Shown here: positions 23,741 to 31,942 of the stretch, in pieces
Layout: every line of letters begins with the position of its first letter
Position numbering within the stretch: the first letter of the stretch is position 1
DNA from: Cyclobacteriaceae bacterium
GTDB taxonomy: Bacteria; Bacteroidota; Bacteroidia; Cytophagales; Cyclobacteriaceae
Assembly: GCA_020436165.1 (NCBI GenBank)
Contig: JAGQYI010000046.1
Coordinates: forward strand, 1-52,014
Direction: 5' to 3'
Length of the DNA: 52,014 nt
Position numbers and translations under genes: made by a program
The notes under the pieces: model-generated
What the model was told of the DNA's origin: nothing
The model's input: only the letters and a program-made list of their open reading frames with translations
Database searches by the model: none

Positions 23741-24073
23741 ATGCCTAAAATTACTATATCAAATCAAGGTCATAAAGTTGTTAACTTTAATTTAAACAAC
23801 GAACAACCAAAACCTGTTCTTGCCATACTTCAGGAAAATTATATTGACTGGATGCATGCATGCGGAGGTAATGGAAGGTGTACCACTTGCAGATGTAAAA
23901 TAGTTGAAGGAATGGAGAATCTGACCGAAAGAACAGAGCCTGAAAAAATGTTTTTAAATGCCCAGCGAATTAAACCGATTGAACGCATGGCCTGCCAGGC
24001 CATACCAAAAGGAGATGTGGTTTTAGAGGTTCCTGAAAAGTGTAAACTTCCGGGTGTAATGTATACCAATTAA
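23741..24073 (+). CDS. 2Fe-2S ferredoxin
   Basis: A 110-residue plant-type ferredoxin. The cluster ligands are Cys41, Cys47 and Cys50 in [10 protein letters not shown] (Cx5Cx2C) and Cys85 in [10 protein letters not shown]. It carries electrons in the cytoplasm; the partner is not evident from the neighbours. The ATG at 23741 was chosen because the frame upstream of it reads as low-probability coding and would overlap the divergent gene. The final base of its stop codon is the first base of the tdk start (TAATG). Confidence 0.88.
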   Translation: MPKITISNQGHKVVNFNLNNEQPKPVLAILQENYIDWMHACGGNGRCTTCRCKIVEGMENLTERTEPEKMFLNAQRIKPIERMACQAIPKGDVVLEVPEKCKLPGVMYTN

Positions 24074-24663
24074 TGTTTGTAGAGCAGCTAGTACCAAAAG
24101 GAGAAAGAAAAGGAGCCGGGTGGATCGAAGTAATCTGCGGCTCTATGTTTTCTGGTAAAACCGAAGAACTGATTCGTAGATTGAATCGAGCATTAATTGC
24201 CAAACAAACTGTTGAAATATTTAAACCTGCATTGGACACCCGGTATCATGAATCGGATGTGGTTTCGCATAATGAAAATGCCATTCGCTCTACTCCGGTT
24301 CAGTTTGCAAATGACATAACTTTATTGTCTGGAAATTGTGATGTGGTAGGAATAGACGAGGCGCAATTTTTTGATGATTCTCTGGTTGAAGTCTGTGTTA
24401 GTTTGGCAGCTTCCGGCAAAAGAGTAATTATTGCCGGGCTGGATATGGATTTTGAAGGGAATCCCTTTGGGCCAATGCCCAATTTGATGGCCATAGCAGA
24501 ATATGTTACTAAAGTTCATGCAATTTGTATGAAATGTGGGGCACTAGCTTCTTATTCTTATCGTTTAACTGACAATAAACAGAAGGTAATGTTGGGTGAG
24601 CAAACCACCTATGAAGCCCGCTGTAGAAAGTGTTTTCTTGAAGGCCAATCAAAAAAAGGTTGA
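24073..24663 (+). CDS. tdk: Thymidine kinase
   Basis: A type II thymidine kinase of 196 residues for pyrimidine salvage. The P-loop is [14 protein letters not shown] around residues 23-36; [12 protein letters not shown] (around 96) is the Walker B region with the catalytic Glu; [15 protein letters not shown] is the conserved lid region; four cysteines of the zinc-binding lasso are visible in CMKCG and CRKC. Its last three bases overlap the TTG start of porZ. Confidence 0.95.
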   Translation: MFVEQLVPKGERKGAGWIEVICGSMFSGKTEELIRRLNRALIAKQTVEIFKPALDTRYHESDVVSHNENAIRSTPVQFANDITLLSGNCDVVGIDEAQFFDDSLVEVCVSLAASGKRVIIAGLDMDFEGNPFGPMPNLMAIAEYVTKVHAICMKCGALASYSYRLTDNKQKVMLGEQTTYEARCRKCFLEGQSKKG

Positions 24664-26894
24664 AAAAACTACTCATATTAAGCTTACTCCTTTCTCCTCT
24701 AACAGGGTTTTCTCAGGGTAATATCGCCACCGGTACATGGCGTACTCATTTTTCGTACAACAATGTAGTTTCTATTGCGCAAAGTAATTCGGAGGTTTAT
24801 GCTGCATCTAATTCAGGCCTGTTTGTAATCTCCAAATCGGATAATAGCATTACCAGCTATACCAAGTTAAATGGATTAAGCGACTCAGGTATTTCTCAAA
24901 TTGGGTATAACAATACCACCAATACCCTGGCAATTACCTACAAAAACGGACAGATTGATCTCCTGAACAATAACATAATTACCTCAATACCTGATATCAG
25001 GCTTTCTCCTATTCTTGATTCCAAGATCACACATCATATTTATTCTTTTGACGATTACATGTATTTAAGTACCGATTTCGGAGTTGTTCAAATTGATTGT
25101 AAAAACCAAAGCATAAAGGAATCTTTCCTGAATCTCGGACAAGATGGTTCTGACTTGAAGATTTATGCCAGTGCCATAAGTAACGATTCACTCTTTCTGG
25201 CTTCAGAAGATGGAATGCTTGCAGGTAGCTTGTCCGACAACTTAAAGGATCATTCAAAATGGAAACGATTTGACAATACTTCCGGTTTGGATAAAACTTC
25301 TATTCATGTACTTAGCTTGTTTAATGGGAATCCCATTACAGGAATTGATAACCAAGGTTTGTTTGAATACGAAAACGGCCTCTGGGTTTCAATTGACCCG
25401 CCACTAAACGAGAACTTTCTTTATTTGCAGGAAAGTTCTACAGGAACAGTAGTTACCACTTCAAATGCAATTTATGCATTAAGCTCTTCCGGAATTGGAA
25501 CCATTTCATCAGCATATCTCACAGGCCCAGTTCAGTCCATTGAAATGAACGGCACATACTTTATTGCTGACAAACAAAATGGCGTACTTAAGGTAGAAGG
25601 TTCAAATAGCCAAAGCATTTATCCCGATGGACCATTTTTTAGCCAAACGAAAAAACTGGTCAGCATAGGAAATCAGCTTTTTGCTTTACCCGACTTTAAA
25701 ACAAGTGGTGGACAACCGTTGAGAAACAACCTGGGTTTTTCCGTTTTTGAAGATGGATTTTGGACAAACTACAATGCCACAGGATATCCAAACACACAGA
25801 CAACTCCAGAATTTGAAGATATCAGTGGAGTTGCTGCACTTAAGAATACCATTGTTCTCAGTTCCTTTGGCTATGGACTCCTAATCTGGGACGAGGATGG
25901 TTTTTCAATCATTAATGAAAGTAATAGTACATTGGTGAATTCTTCTCCTCCGGAAAGAAATGTATTGATCTCTGATATTTCCGCAAGCAAACAAGGATTA
26001 TGGGTCTTAAACAATAACACCACAACCGCTTCTTTGCAACTATGGGATAAGGATTCCTGGTCGGTATTTTCAGGTGCAGAGATAATGTCGGGCGCGCAGC
26101 AAATTACCAGTACCCCTTGGGGTGACCAATGGATGTCGATTAGAGAATCACTAGGTGGTGGCATTCATGTTTACAATTCCGAAGATGGAGAATTGACATT
26201 AAAATCCAATGGTGAAGGAACCATACCCAGCAACACTATTAACGATATTATTATTGACTATGAGGATAAAATATGGATAGCAACAACCAAAGGAGTGGTT
26301 TATTTCGCGAGACCATATGCTCTGCTGAGTGATCCTGATCAGGAAGCCATTACACCTATAATAGATAATAGTTTACTATTCTTTAAAGAAAACGTTAATG
26401 CGCTAGCCGTTGATGGTGGCAACCGTATTTGGATGGGTACAAATAAAGGTGTTTGGCTATTCGATAAAGATGGTTCTGAATTGGTGGAGCATTTTACAGC
26501 AGACAATAGTCCGTTACTGTCAGATGTAGTTACAGATATTGCCCTTAACAATTTTACAGGAGAAGTATTTTTTAATACTGATCAGGGTTTAATCTCCTAT
26601 AGAGGAACAGGCACGATTACCGGTATCTACAATAATCCCAAAATATTCCCGAATCCTGTACCTCCTGATTTTACAGGTTTGATTACCATTGAAGGAGTAC
26701 CATTCAATAGTACCTTAAAAATCACGGATGCCTCCGGGAGGTTGGTGGCAAATCTTGAGGCTAATGGAAATACTGCCGTTTGGGATTTGAAAAACGAAAC
26801 TGCAACCGAGGTTGGTACCGGTGTTTACTTTGTTTTTGCCAGCTCTGACGATGGAGATGAGCACCAATTAGGTAAAATTGCTATTGTAAGATAA
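24660..26894 (+). CDS. porZ: Type IX secretion protein PorZ
   Basis: A 744-residue secreted protein. After a signal peptide (ends GFSQ) come two seven-bladed beta-propellers made of repeats such as [22 protein letters not shown] and [13 protein letters not shown] (two-component-regulator-propeller style), then a C-terminal sorting domain ([19 protein letters not shown] through GKIAIVR) like that of type IX cargo. [11 protein letters not shown] at the mature start is characteristic of PorZ, part of the attachment complex that links cargo to A-LPS. The start is TTG at 24660 inside the tdk stop; no ATG lies before the signal peptide. Confidence 0.85.
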   Translation: MKKLLILSLLLSPLTGFSQGNIATGTWRTHFSYNNVVSIAQSNSEVYAASNSGLFVISKSDNSITSYTKLNGLSDSGISQIGYNNTTNTLAITYKNGQIDLLNNNIITSIPDIRLSPILDSKITHHIYSFDDYMYLSTDFGVVQIDCKNQSIKESFLNLGQDGSDLKIYASAISNDSLFLASEDGMLAGSLSDNLKDHSKWKRFDNTSGLDKTSIHVLSLFNGNPITGIDNQGLFEYENGLWVSIDPPLNENFLYLQESSTGTVVTTSNAIYALSSSGIGTISSAYLTGPVQSIEMNGTYFIADKQNGVLKVEGSNSQSIYPDGPFFSQTKKLVSIGNQLFALPDFKTSGGQPLRNNLGFSVFEDGFWTNYNATGYPNTQTTPEFEDISGVAALKNTIVLSSFGYGLLIWDEDGFSIINESNSTLVNSSPPERNVLISDISASKQGLWVLNNNTTTASLQLWDKDSWSVFSGAEIMSGAQQITSTPWGDQWMSIRESLGGGIHVYNSEDGELTLKSNGEGTIPSNTINDIIIDYEDKIWIATTKGVVYFARPYALLSDPDQEAITPIIDNSLLFFKENVNALAVDGGNRIWMGTNKGVWLFDKDGSELVEHFTADNSPLLSDVVTDIALNNFTGEVFFNTDQGLISYRGTGTITGIYNNPKIFPNPVPPDFTGLITIEGVPFNSTLKITDASGRLVANLEANGNTAVWDLKNETATEVGTGVYFVFASSDDGDEHQLGKIAIVR

Positions 26895-26895
26895 G

Positions 26896-27579
26896 ATGCT
26901 CATCAAGACAAAAGGTATAGTTCTGCGTTTTGTTAAATACAAGGAATCATCTGTAATTGCCACCATTTACACAGAGAAAGAAGGATTGGTAAGTGTTATT
27001 GCCAATAGTGTGCGAAGTAAAAATTCGGCAGGGAAAATTGCCTTGTTCCAACCCATGTCGCTGGTAGATCTTGTGCTATACTTCAATCATTCAAAAAACA
27101 TCAGCCGAGTCTCAGAAATAAAAAGCACACATCCATTGCATCAGCTAAAACAAGATCCTATTAAGTCTACAATCGCTTTTTTTTTAACAGAAGTGCTTAA
27201 CAAATGTCTCAAGGAAGAAGTCGGCAATCAACCCCTTTTTACGTTTATTGAAAAAAGCATCATTGACCTCGATACAAGAAAGGATGCATTTCATAACTTT
27301 CACCTGATTTTCTTAATCAAACTCTCTCAATATTTTGGTTTCAGGCCCGTATCAACCAATGATTTTATTGAACAAATTGCCAATAAATCATTTTATAAGG
27401 ACAAAAAGAATCTTGCAAAATTAGAAGTATTGCTCACTTCTGATTTTGAAGATGTTATACTGCTTGAAAGCACTACACGTTATACCTTGTTGCTTGATTT
27501 ATTGGAATATTATCAAAATCATATAGAATTAGGGAAAATAAAGTCGATTGATATTCTCCACGAATTGCTGCATTCTTAG
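26896..27579 (+). CDS. recO: DNA repair protein RecO
   Basis: RecO loads RecA onto SSB-coated single-stranded DNA with RecR in gap repair. The 227-residue protein has the N-terminal OB-fold beginning LIKTKGIVLRFVKYKESSVIATIYTEKEGLVSVIANSVR and a helical C-terminal part. The C-terminal zinc-finger cysteines of some RecO proteins are not seen, as is common in Bacteroidota. It starts one base after the porZ stop codon, so it depends on the same transcript. Confidence 0.88.
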   Translation: MLIKTKGIVLRFVKYKESSVIATIYTEKEGLVSVIANSVRSKNSAGKIALFQPMSLVDLVLYFNHSKNISRVSEIKSTHPLHQLKQDPIKSTIAFFLTEVLNKCLKEEVGNQPLFTFIEKSIIDLDTRKDAFHNFHLIFLIKLSQYFGFRPVSTNDFIEQIANKSFYKDKKNLAKLEVLLTSDFEDVILLESTTRYTLLLDLLEYYQNHIELGKIKSIDILHELLHS

Positions 27580-27601
27580 TACCTAACCTATCTTTTTTAT
27601 C

Positions 27602-27613
27602 AAGTATATACTT
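27602..27613. promoter_or_regulatory. 12-bp palindrome before the oxygenase gene
   Basis: AAGTATATACTT is a perfect palindrome 38 bases before the start of the 2-oxoglutarate oxygenase gene, and ACATACTT at about 27629-27636 repeats one arm. It may be an operator for the oxygenase-chrA pair. It is AT-rich and short, so chance is a real alternative. Confidence 0.25.
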
Positions 27614-27651
27614 ACTTTTATAGTAACTACATACTTGGAAAAGTTAAAACC

Positions 27652-28629
27652 ATGAGTGAAAAACTATTTGATGCAATCCCATCACTTGATCTTTCAGATT
27701 TCATAAATGGAACAAGTGAGCAAAAATTAAAATTTGTAAATGATCTTGGTGAGGCCTACAGCAATATTGGTTTTGTTACAATTAAAAATCACGGTTTAAC
27801 CGATGAACTCTCCCAAAAACTTTATGAAAAAATAAAAGAGTTTTACGCTCTTGAGGATGCCACCAAACAAAAATATGAAGACCCGGTTCTTGCGGGTCAA
27901 AGAGGATATGTGGGTAAGGGAAAGGAACATGCCAAAGGAAGAAAAACAGGCGATCTGAAAGAGTTTTATCATGTTGGACAGGAGGTTACGGATAATGACT
28001 CCATAAAAGAAGAGTATCCTGATAATATATGGCCAAAGGAGATACCTGAATTCAAAGAAACTGCTTTAGAGGCTTACAGGGTATTGGAAAATACTGGCAA
28101 ACAAATGCTTAGGGCTATTGCACTTTATTTAAACCTTGAAGAAACTTATTTCGATGATAAGGTTCATAATGGGAACAGTATTTTACGTCCGATCCATTAT
28201 TTCCCAATAGAAGATCCTTCTCAAGTACCTGAAGATGCAGTAAGAGCTGCTGAGCATGGAGATATAAATTTAATTACTTTGCTAATGGGAGCCAGCGCTG
28301 ATGGGTTGCAGGTACTTCGTAAAGATGGAAAATGGATACCCATAACCGCCTTACCTGGTCATTTGGTGGTAAATGTAGGTGACATGATGGAACGCTTAAC
28401 GAACGATAAACTGAAATCAACAATTCACCGCGTTGTAAACCCGCCAAGAGAAGAACTTAAGACAGCGAGGTTCTCCATTCCATTCTTTATGCATCCTCGC
28501 TCTGAGATGGACTTAAGCGCATTAAAAAATTGTATAACACCTGAAAATCCTAAGAAATACCCTGACATTACAGCCGGAGAATTTCTAAATGAACGACTAG
28601 TTGAACTTGGCTTAAAGTCTAAAGGTTGA
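27652..28629 (+). CDS. 2-oxoglutarate/Fe(II)-dependent oxygenase (IPNS-like)
   Basis: A 325-residue protein of the isopenicillin N synthase-like superfamily. The N-terminal DIOX_N part contains NIGFVTIKNHGL (about 38-49); the catalytic jelly-roll carries the iron triad HGD (in AAEHGDINLITLLMG, around 202) and the distal His in TIHRVVNPP, followed by the 2-oxoglutarate Arg in RFSIPFF. The substrate is unknown; the family hydroxylates or desaturates small molecules. The stop overlaps the TTG start of chrA, an unexpected partner. Confidence 0.85.
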   Translation: MSEKLFDAIPSLDLSDFINGTSEQKLKFVNDLGEAYSNIGFVTIKNHGLTDELSQKLYEKIKEFYALEDATKQKYEDPVLAGQRGYVGKGKEHAKGRKTGDLKEFYHVGQEVTDNDSIKEEYPDNIWPKEIPEFKETALEAYRVLENTGKQMLRAIALYLNLEETYFDDKVHNGNSILRPIHYFPIEDPSQVPEDAVRAAEHGDINLITLLMGASADGLQVLRKDGKWIPITALPGHLVVNVGDMMERLTNDKLKSTIHRVVNPPREELKTARFSIPFFMHPRSEMDLSALKNCITPENPKKYPDITAGEFLNERLVELGLKSKG

Positions 28630-29807
28630 CAATAAAAAGGGTAAGATATTACATTTTTTTAAAGGACGTGCTCCTTATGGCCTTAACCGCTTTTGGAGGC
28701 CCTCAAGCGCACATGGCCTACTTCCTGGACCATTTCGTTGCCAAAAGAGGCTATTTAAGTGAAGAGGAGTTAATGGAGTTAAATGCTCTTTGCCAGATAT
28801 TGCCCGGGCCCACTTCTACTCAAACAATAACCGCTATAGGTTTTAGAATCGGTGGACCAGGTTTGGCATACCTTACACTTTTGGTATGGAGCCTTCCGGC
28901 TGTTTCAATTCTTGTGTTCATTGCAATTGCCCTTTCTTCGTTTCAGCATAAAGAACAAATATTGGAGCACATACGATTTGTACAACCAATAGCCGTTGGC
29001 TTTATTGCCTATGCTGCTTTTCGCATTACAAGAAAGGTAATTAAGTCAAAATCGGGTATTTTGGTTATGATTCTATCAATAGGCCTCTCGTTATATGCAG
29101 GCTCGCCTTTTTTATATCCTGTTTTAATATTAATAGGTGGTCTGGTTACAGCTATTAAATACAAGAGGCAACCGAAAATAGAAAAGAACGAGCCTTTTAA
29201 GGTAGTGTGGACCAACTTTATACTTTGGGGCTCTGTGGTAATTATTGCAGGTGCATTGGCTACATTTACACCTGTACGACCCATAAAACTATTTGAAAAT
29301 TTTTACCGTAATGGCTCTCTTATTTTTGGTGGAGGCCAGGTGCTTATTCCACTATTGTATACAGAATTTGTAAAATTTAAGCATTTCCTTTCATCTGCAG
29401 AGTTTCTTTCCGGTTTTGGGTTAGCACAGGCGGTGCCCGGACCTGTATTCTCATTTAGCGCTTACATTGGAGCACTATCTATGCGAAATGATGGTATTGG
29501 CGGGATGATACTGGGTGCGCTCGTTTCGGCAGCTGGCATTTTTCTTCCAGGCACCTTTCTTATATTTTTTGTTATCAGGTTTTGGGAAAGTTTAAAGCGC
29601 TACAGAATTGTGAGAGCCTCACTTGAGGGAATTACAGCAGCAAGCTCGGGAATGGTTGTGGCTGCCGCTATTATTCTTTTTATGCCACTGGAACATAATA
29701 TTATAAATCCCCTACTGGTTGTAATTACATTTGCCCTGCTTCAGTTTACCAAAATAAAGGCACCATTAATTATTTTGGGAGGCATTCTTTTAGGATTTAT
29801 AATTTAG
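28626..29807 (+). CDS. chrA: Chromate transporter-family protein (ChrA)
   Basis: A 393-residue membrane protein with two homologous CHR domains. The first has FLKDVLLMALTAFGGPQAHMA and LCQILPGPTSTQT; the second has FGGGQVLIPLL and AVPGPVFSFSAYIG. These GGPQAH/GGGQ and PGP motifs are hallmarks of the CHR superfamily, long-chain form. Chromate efflux is the known role in some members, but in most bacteria the substrate is not proven. The start is TTG at 28626 inside the TGA of the oxygenase gene. It ends 11 bases inside the convergent ldcA. Confidence 0.88.
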   Translation: MTIKRVRYYIFLKDVLLMALTAFGGPQAHMAYFLDHFVAKRGYLSEEELMELNALCQILPGPTSTQTITAIGFRIGGPGLAYLTLLVWSLPAVSILVFIAIALSSFQHKEQILEHIRFVQPIAVGFIAYAAFRITRKVIKSKSGILVMILSIGLSLYAGSPFLYPVLILIGGLVTAIKYKRQPKIEKNEPFKVVWTNFILWGSVVIIAGALATFTPVRPIKLFENFYRNGSLIFGGGQVLIPLLYTEFVKFKHFLSSAEFLSGFGLAQAVPGPVFSFSAYIGALSMRNDGIGGMILGALVSAAGIFLPGTFLIFFVIRFWESLKRYRIVRASLEGITAASSGMVVAAAIILFMPLEHNIINPLLVVITFALLQFTKIKAPLIILGGILLGFII

Positions 29808-30705
29808 TTTTTAATTTAAGTTTAGCGCCAGAAGAGCTTACTTCAAGTTCATATTCGCCTCCGAATACAAATGGGAAATTAGAAGGTTCATGACCAACGG
29901 GCACCCCAATGGCAATAGGATAATCGAATTCATTTGTTAATCGATTCACCATTTCTTCTATTTTCTCACCAAAGGGTATTTCTCCGTCCTTTATTGAGCT
30001 AAAACTTCCAAGAATCAAGGCTGCCAAATTTGAAAGTTTACCAGCTCTTTTAAGTTGAGTGAGCATTCTGTCGATACGGTAATAATGCTCACCAACATCT
30101 TCAAGGATCAGAATTTTATTAATTGGATTTAACTCAGAGGGTGTTCCAAGGCTATCGCAAATCATAGCCAGGTTACCCCCTACTAACTGCCCTTTTGCAT
30201 GCCCCGCTCTTAGCTGAGCTCTCTTTGTGTCAATTATTAATTCACCCCTAAATAACAACTGTTTTAGTGCTTGAATTGACTCTGAGCCACCTTCTCTTCC
30301 AAAAGAAGTTCCCATCGGCCCATGAATTGTGGCCGAGTTAAGATGATGGGCGTGTAGTAAAAAAGCAGTTATATCGCTGTAACCTATAACCCATTTGGGA
30401 TGGGCTAAATAATTATCTAGATTAAGTTCGTCCAGTATCCTTGTCATTCCGTATCCACCCCGAGCACAGAGCAATGCATCCACACTTGTGTCATCAAGTG
30501 CTGCTTGCAAATCCTCTAAACGGTCAGAGTCAGAGGCAGCAAAAGTATTGTGATCATCGAAAACATGCTTTCCAATTTCAACTACAAAACCCCATTCTTT
30601 TAGAGTGCTTATGGCAGGTTCAATACTTTCACGATTGGGTAATCTCCCAGATGGGGCAACTATTCTTATTTTGCTCCCTTTTTTAACTAATGGAGGAAAT
30701 TTCAT
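29797..30705 (-). CDS. LD-carboxypeptidase, S66 family
   Basis: A 302-residue serine peptidase that removes D-Ala from murein tetrapeptides in recycling. The catalytic Ser lies in VIGYSDITAFLLH; the Glu in ILILEDVGEHYYRIDRML; the His in VPVGHEPSNFPF. KKGSKIRIVAPSGR starts the fold. I chose the ATG at 30705 instead of a TTG three codons upstream. No signal peptide is seen, so it is cytoplasmic, as expected. It complements the murQ-kinase-dipeptidase operon at 10252-13262. It is convergent with chrA. Confidence 0.9.
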   Translation of the reverse strand: MKFPPLVKKGSKIRIVAPSGRLPNRESIEPAISTLKEWGFVVEIGKHVFDDHNTFAASDSDRLEDLQAALDDTSVDALLCARGGYGMTRILDELNLDNYLAHPKWVIGYSDITAFLLHAHHLNSATIHGPMGTSFGREGGSESIQALKQLLFRGELIIDTKRAQLRAGHAKGQLVGGNLAMICDSLGTPSELNPINKILILEDVGEHYYRIDRMLTQLKRAGKLSNLAALILGSFSSIKDGEIPFGEKIEEMVNRLTNEFDYPIAIGVPVGHEPSNFPFVFGGEYELEVSSSGAKLKLKTKL

Positions 30706-30743
30706 ATAACCCAAATATAGCAGGAAGCTACTGGCATAAAAAA

Positions 30744-30773
30744 AACCTCTATGTACATCATAGAGGTTTTTTT
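30744..30773. terminator. Terminator after the ompH genes
   Basis: AACCTCTATG (30744-30753) pairs with CATAGAGGTT (30759-30768), flanked by A-runs on the left and T-runs on the right, so it can act in both directions. It lies between the end of the ompH2 gene and the ldcA start, both on the minus strand, and therefore ends the long envelope operon. Confidence 0.85.
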
Positions 30774-30790
30774 ACTGTAGTTAGTATTAA

Positions 30791-31330
30791 TTAGTTACTT
30801 GCTGCCGGTGGATCAATACCCATTTTCTTCAAAACCGCATTTGAAACGTCCATGGTAGAATCTGCATAGTAAAGCACATCCAAGCCAGGAACACCCGCAT
30901 TAATGATATAAGAATAACCTCCTTCTTTAGCTACATCGTTAATAGCAGTTCCAATTTTATCATAAATAGGTTGCATTAACTGAGATTCTTTTTGCTGCAA
31001 TGTTTTTTGGGCATTTGAAGCAAACTCTTGTGCACTTTGCTGCATTTGAGTAAGGTCCTTTTCAAGATCCATTCTCACTGCATCTGCCATTTGAGAACCT
31101 TCATTTACATATCGGTTATATTTTTCTTCAAATTCTTTTTGTTTGGCAGCTGCCTGCTTCTCCAACTGACTTTGTAAAGTCTGCAACTGAGACTGCACTT
31201 GTTTCATTTCTGGCATGGTACTTAAAACATATTGCATGTCCATGTGTCCAATTTTCAGGGTTGTTTGTGCCATGGTTGCTGATCCAATAAACAGAGCAAC
31301 CATCATTACGAAATACTTCAACTTATTCAT
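30791..31330 (-). CDS. OmpH/Skp-family periplasmic chaperone (second copy)
   Basis: A 179-residue protein with a signal peptide (ends GSATMAQ). The mature start TLKIGHMDMQYVLSTMPEMKQVQSQLQTLQ and the long charged coiled coil that follows are the Skp/OmpH pattern: a trimeric periplasmic chaperone with long helical arms that keeps unfolded barrels soluble before BamA. It is the second of two neighbouring ompH genes downstream of bamA; it is 54 bases from the first. Confidence 0.88.
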   Translation of the reverse strand: MNKLKYFVMMVALFIGSATMAQTTLKIGHMDMQYVLSTMPEMKQVQSQLQTLQSQLEKQAAAKQKEFEEKYNRYVNEGSQMADAVRMDLEKDLTQMQQSAQEFASNAQKTLQQKESQLMQPIYDKIGTAINDVAKEGGYSYIINAGVPGLDVLYYADSTMDVSNAVLKKMGIDPPAASN

Positions 31331-31384
31331 TTTGTGTTATTTAAATTCTTACAAATTAATTATTCCCTTAAGCAGAGCCCAAAA

Positions 31385-31933
31385 CTAATTGTTAATTACA
31401 TCATTTGGGTCTCCCAAACCTAATTCTTCCAAAACAAAATCTGTGTAATCATGAACAGGGTCTGTATAGATCATAACCAGTTCGCCAGACTTATCAAAAA
31501 CGACTTGCAATTTATGCTCATGCGCCACCTTTTCAACGGCTTCAAAAACTTTATCCTGTACTGGCTTTATAAGTTCTTTCTTTTTCAAAAAGAATAATCC
31601 CTCAAAACCAAATACTTTTTTCTGGTACTCTTTTAAAGCCACCTCTCTCTCCTTTATTTCTTTCAGTCTATCTTCCTTCATTTCAACTGTTAGAAGAACT
31701 TCTTCTGCCTTTAACTCACTATACATATTGTCTATTTCAATCTGCATATTTTGAATTTCATCTTGCCAGGCTTTTGCCAACTTATCTATTTCACCTTTGG
31801 CTTCCTGGTACTCCGGCATTTTTTTTAGTATGAAGTTAGTGTCAACATACCCAAATTTTTGTGCCAACAATTGTGTTGGTAACAAATACATTGCCAAAAT
31901 GAAAACTGTAACTTGAAAAAAGGATTTTTTCAT
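31385..31933 (-). CDS. OmpH/Skp-family periplasmic chaperone (first copy)
   Basis: A 182-residue protein with a signal peptide (ends LLAQ). It begins KFGYVDTNFILKKMPEYQEAKGEIDKLAK and continues in a long charged helix, as in Skp/OmpH. Its charge pattern differs from the second copy, so the pair is old rather than a recent duplication. It follows bamA by nine bases; the shared operon and role in delivering barrels to BamA are consistent. Confidence 0.88.
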   Translation of the reverse strand: MKKSFFQVTVFILAMYLLPTQLLAQKFGYVDTNFILKKMPEYQEAKGEIDKLAKAWQDEIQNMQIEIDNMYSELKAEEVLLTVEMKEDRLKEIKEREVALKEYQKKVFGFEGLFFLKKKELIKPVQDKVFEAVEKVAHEHKLQVVFDKSGELVMIYTDPVHDYTDFVLEELGLGDPNDVINN

Positions 31934-31942
31934 ACTAATAAA

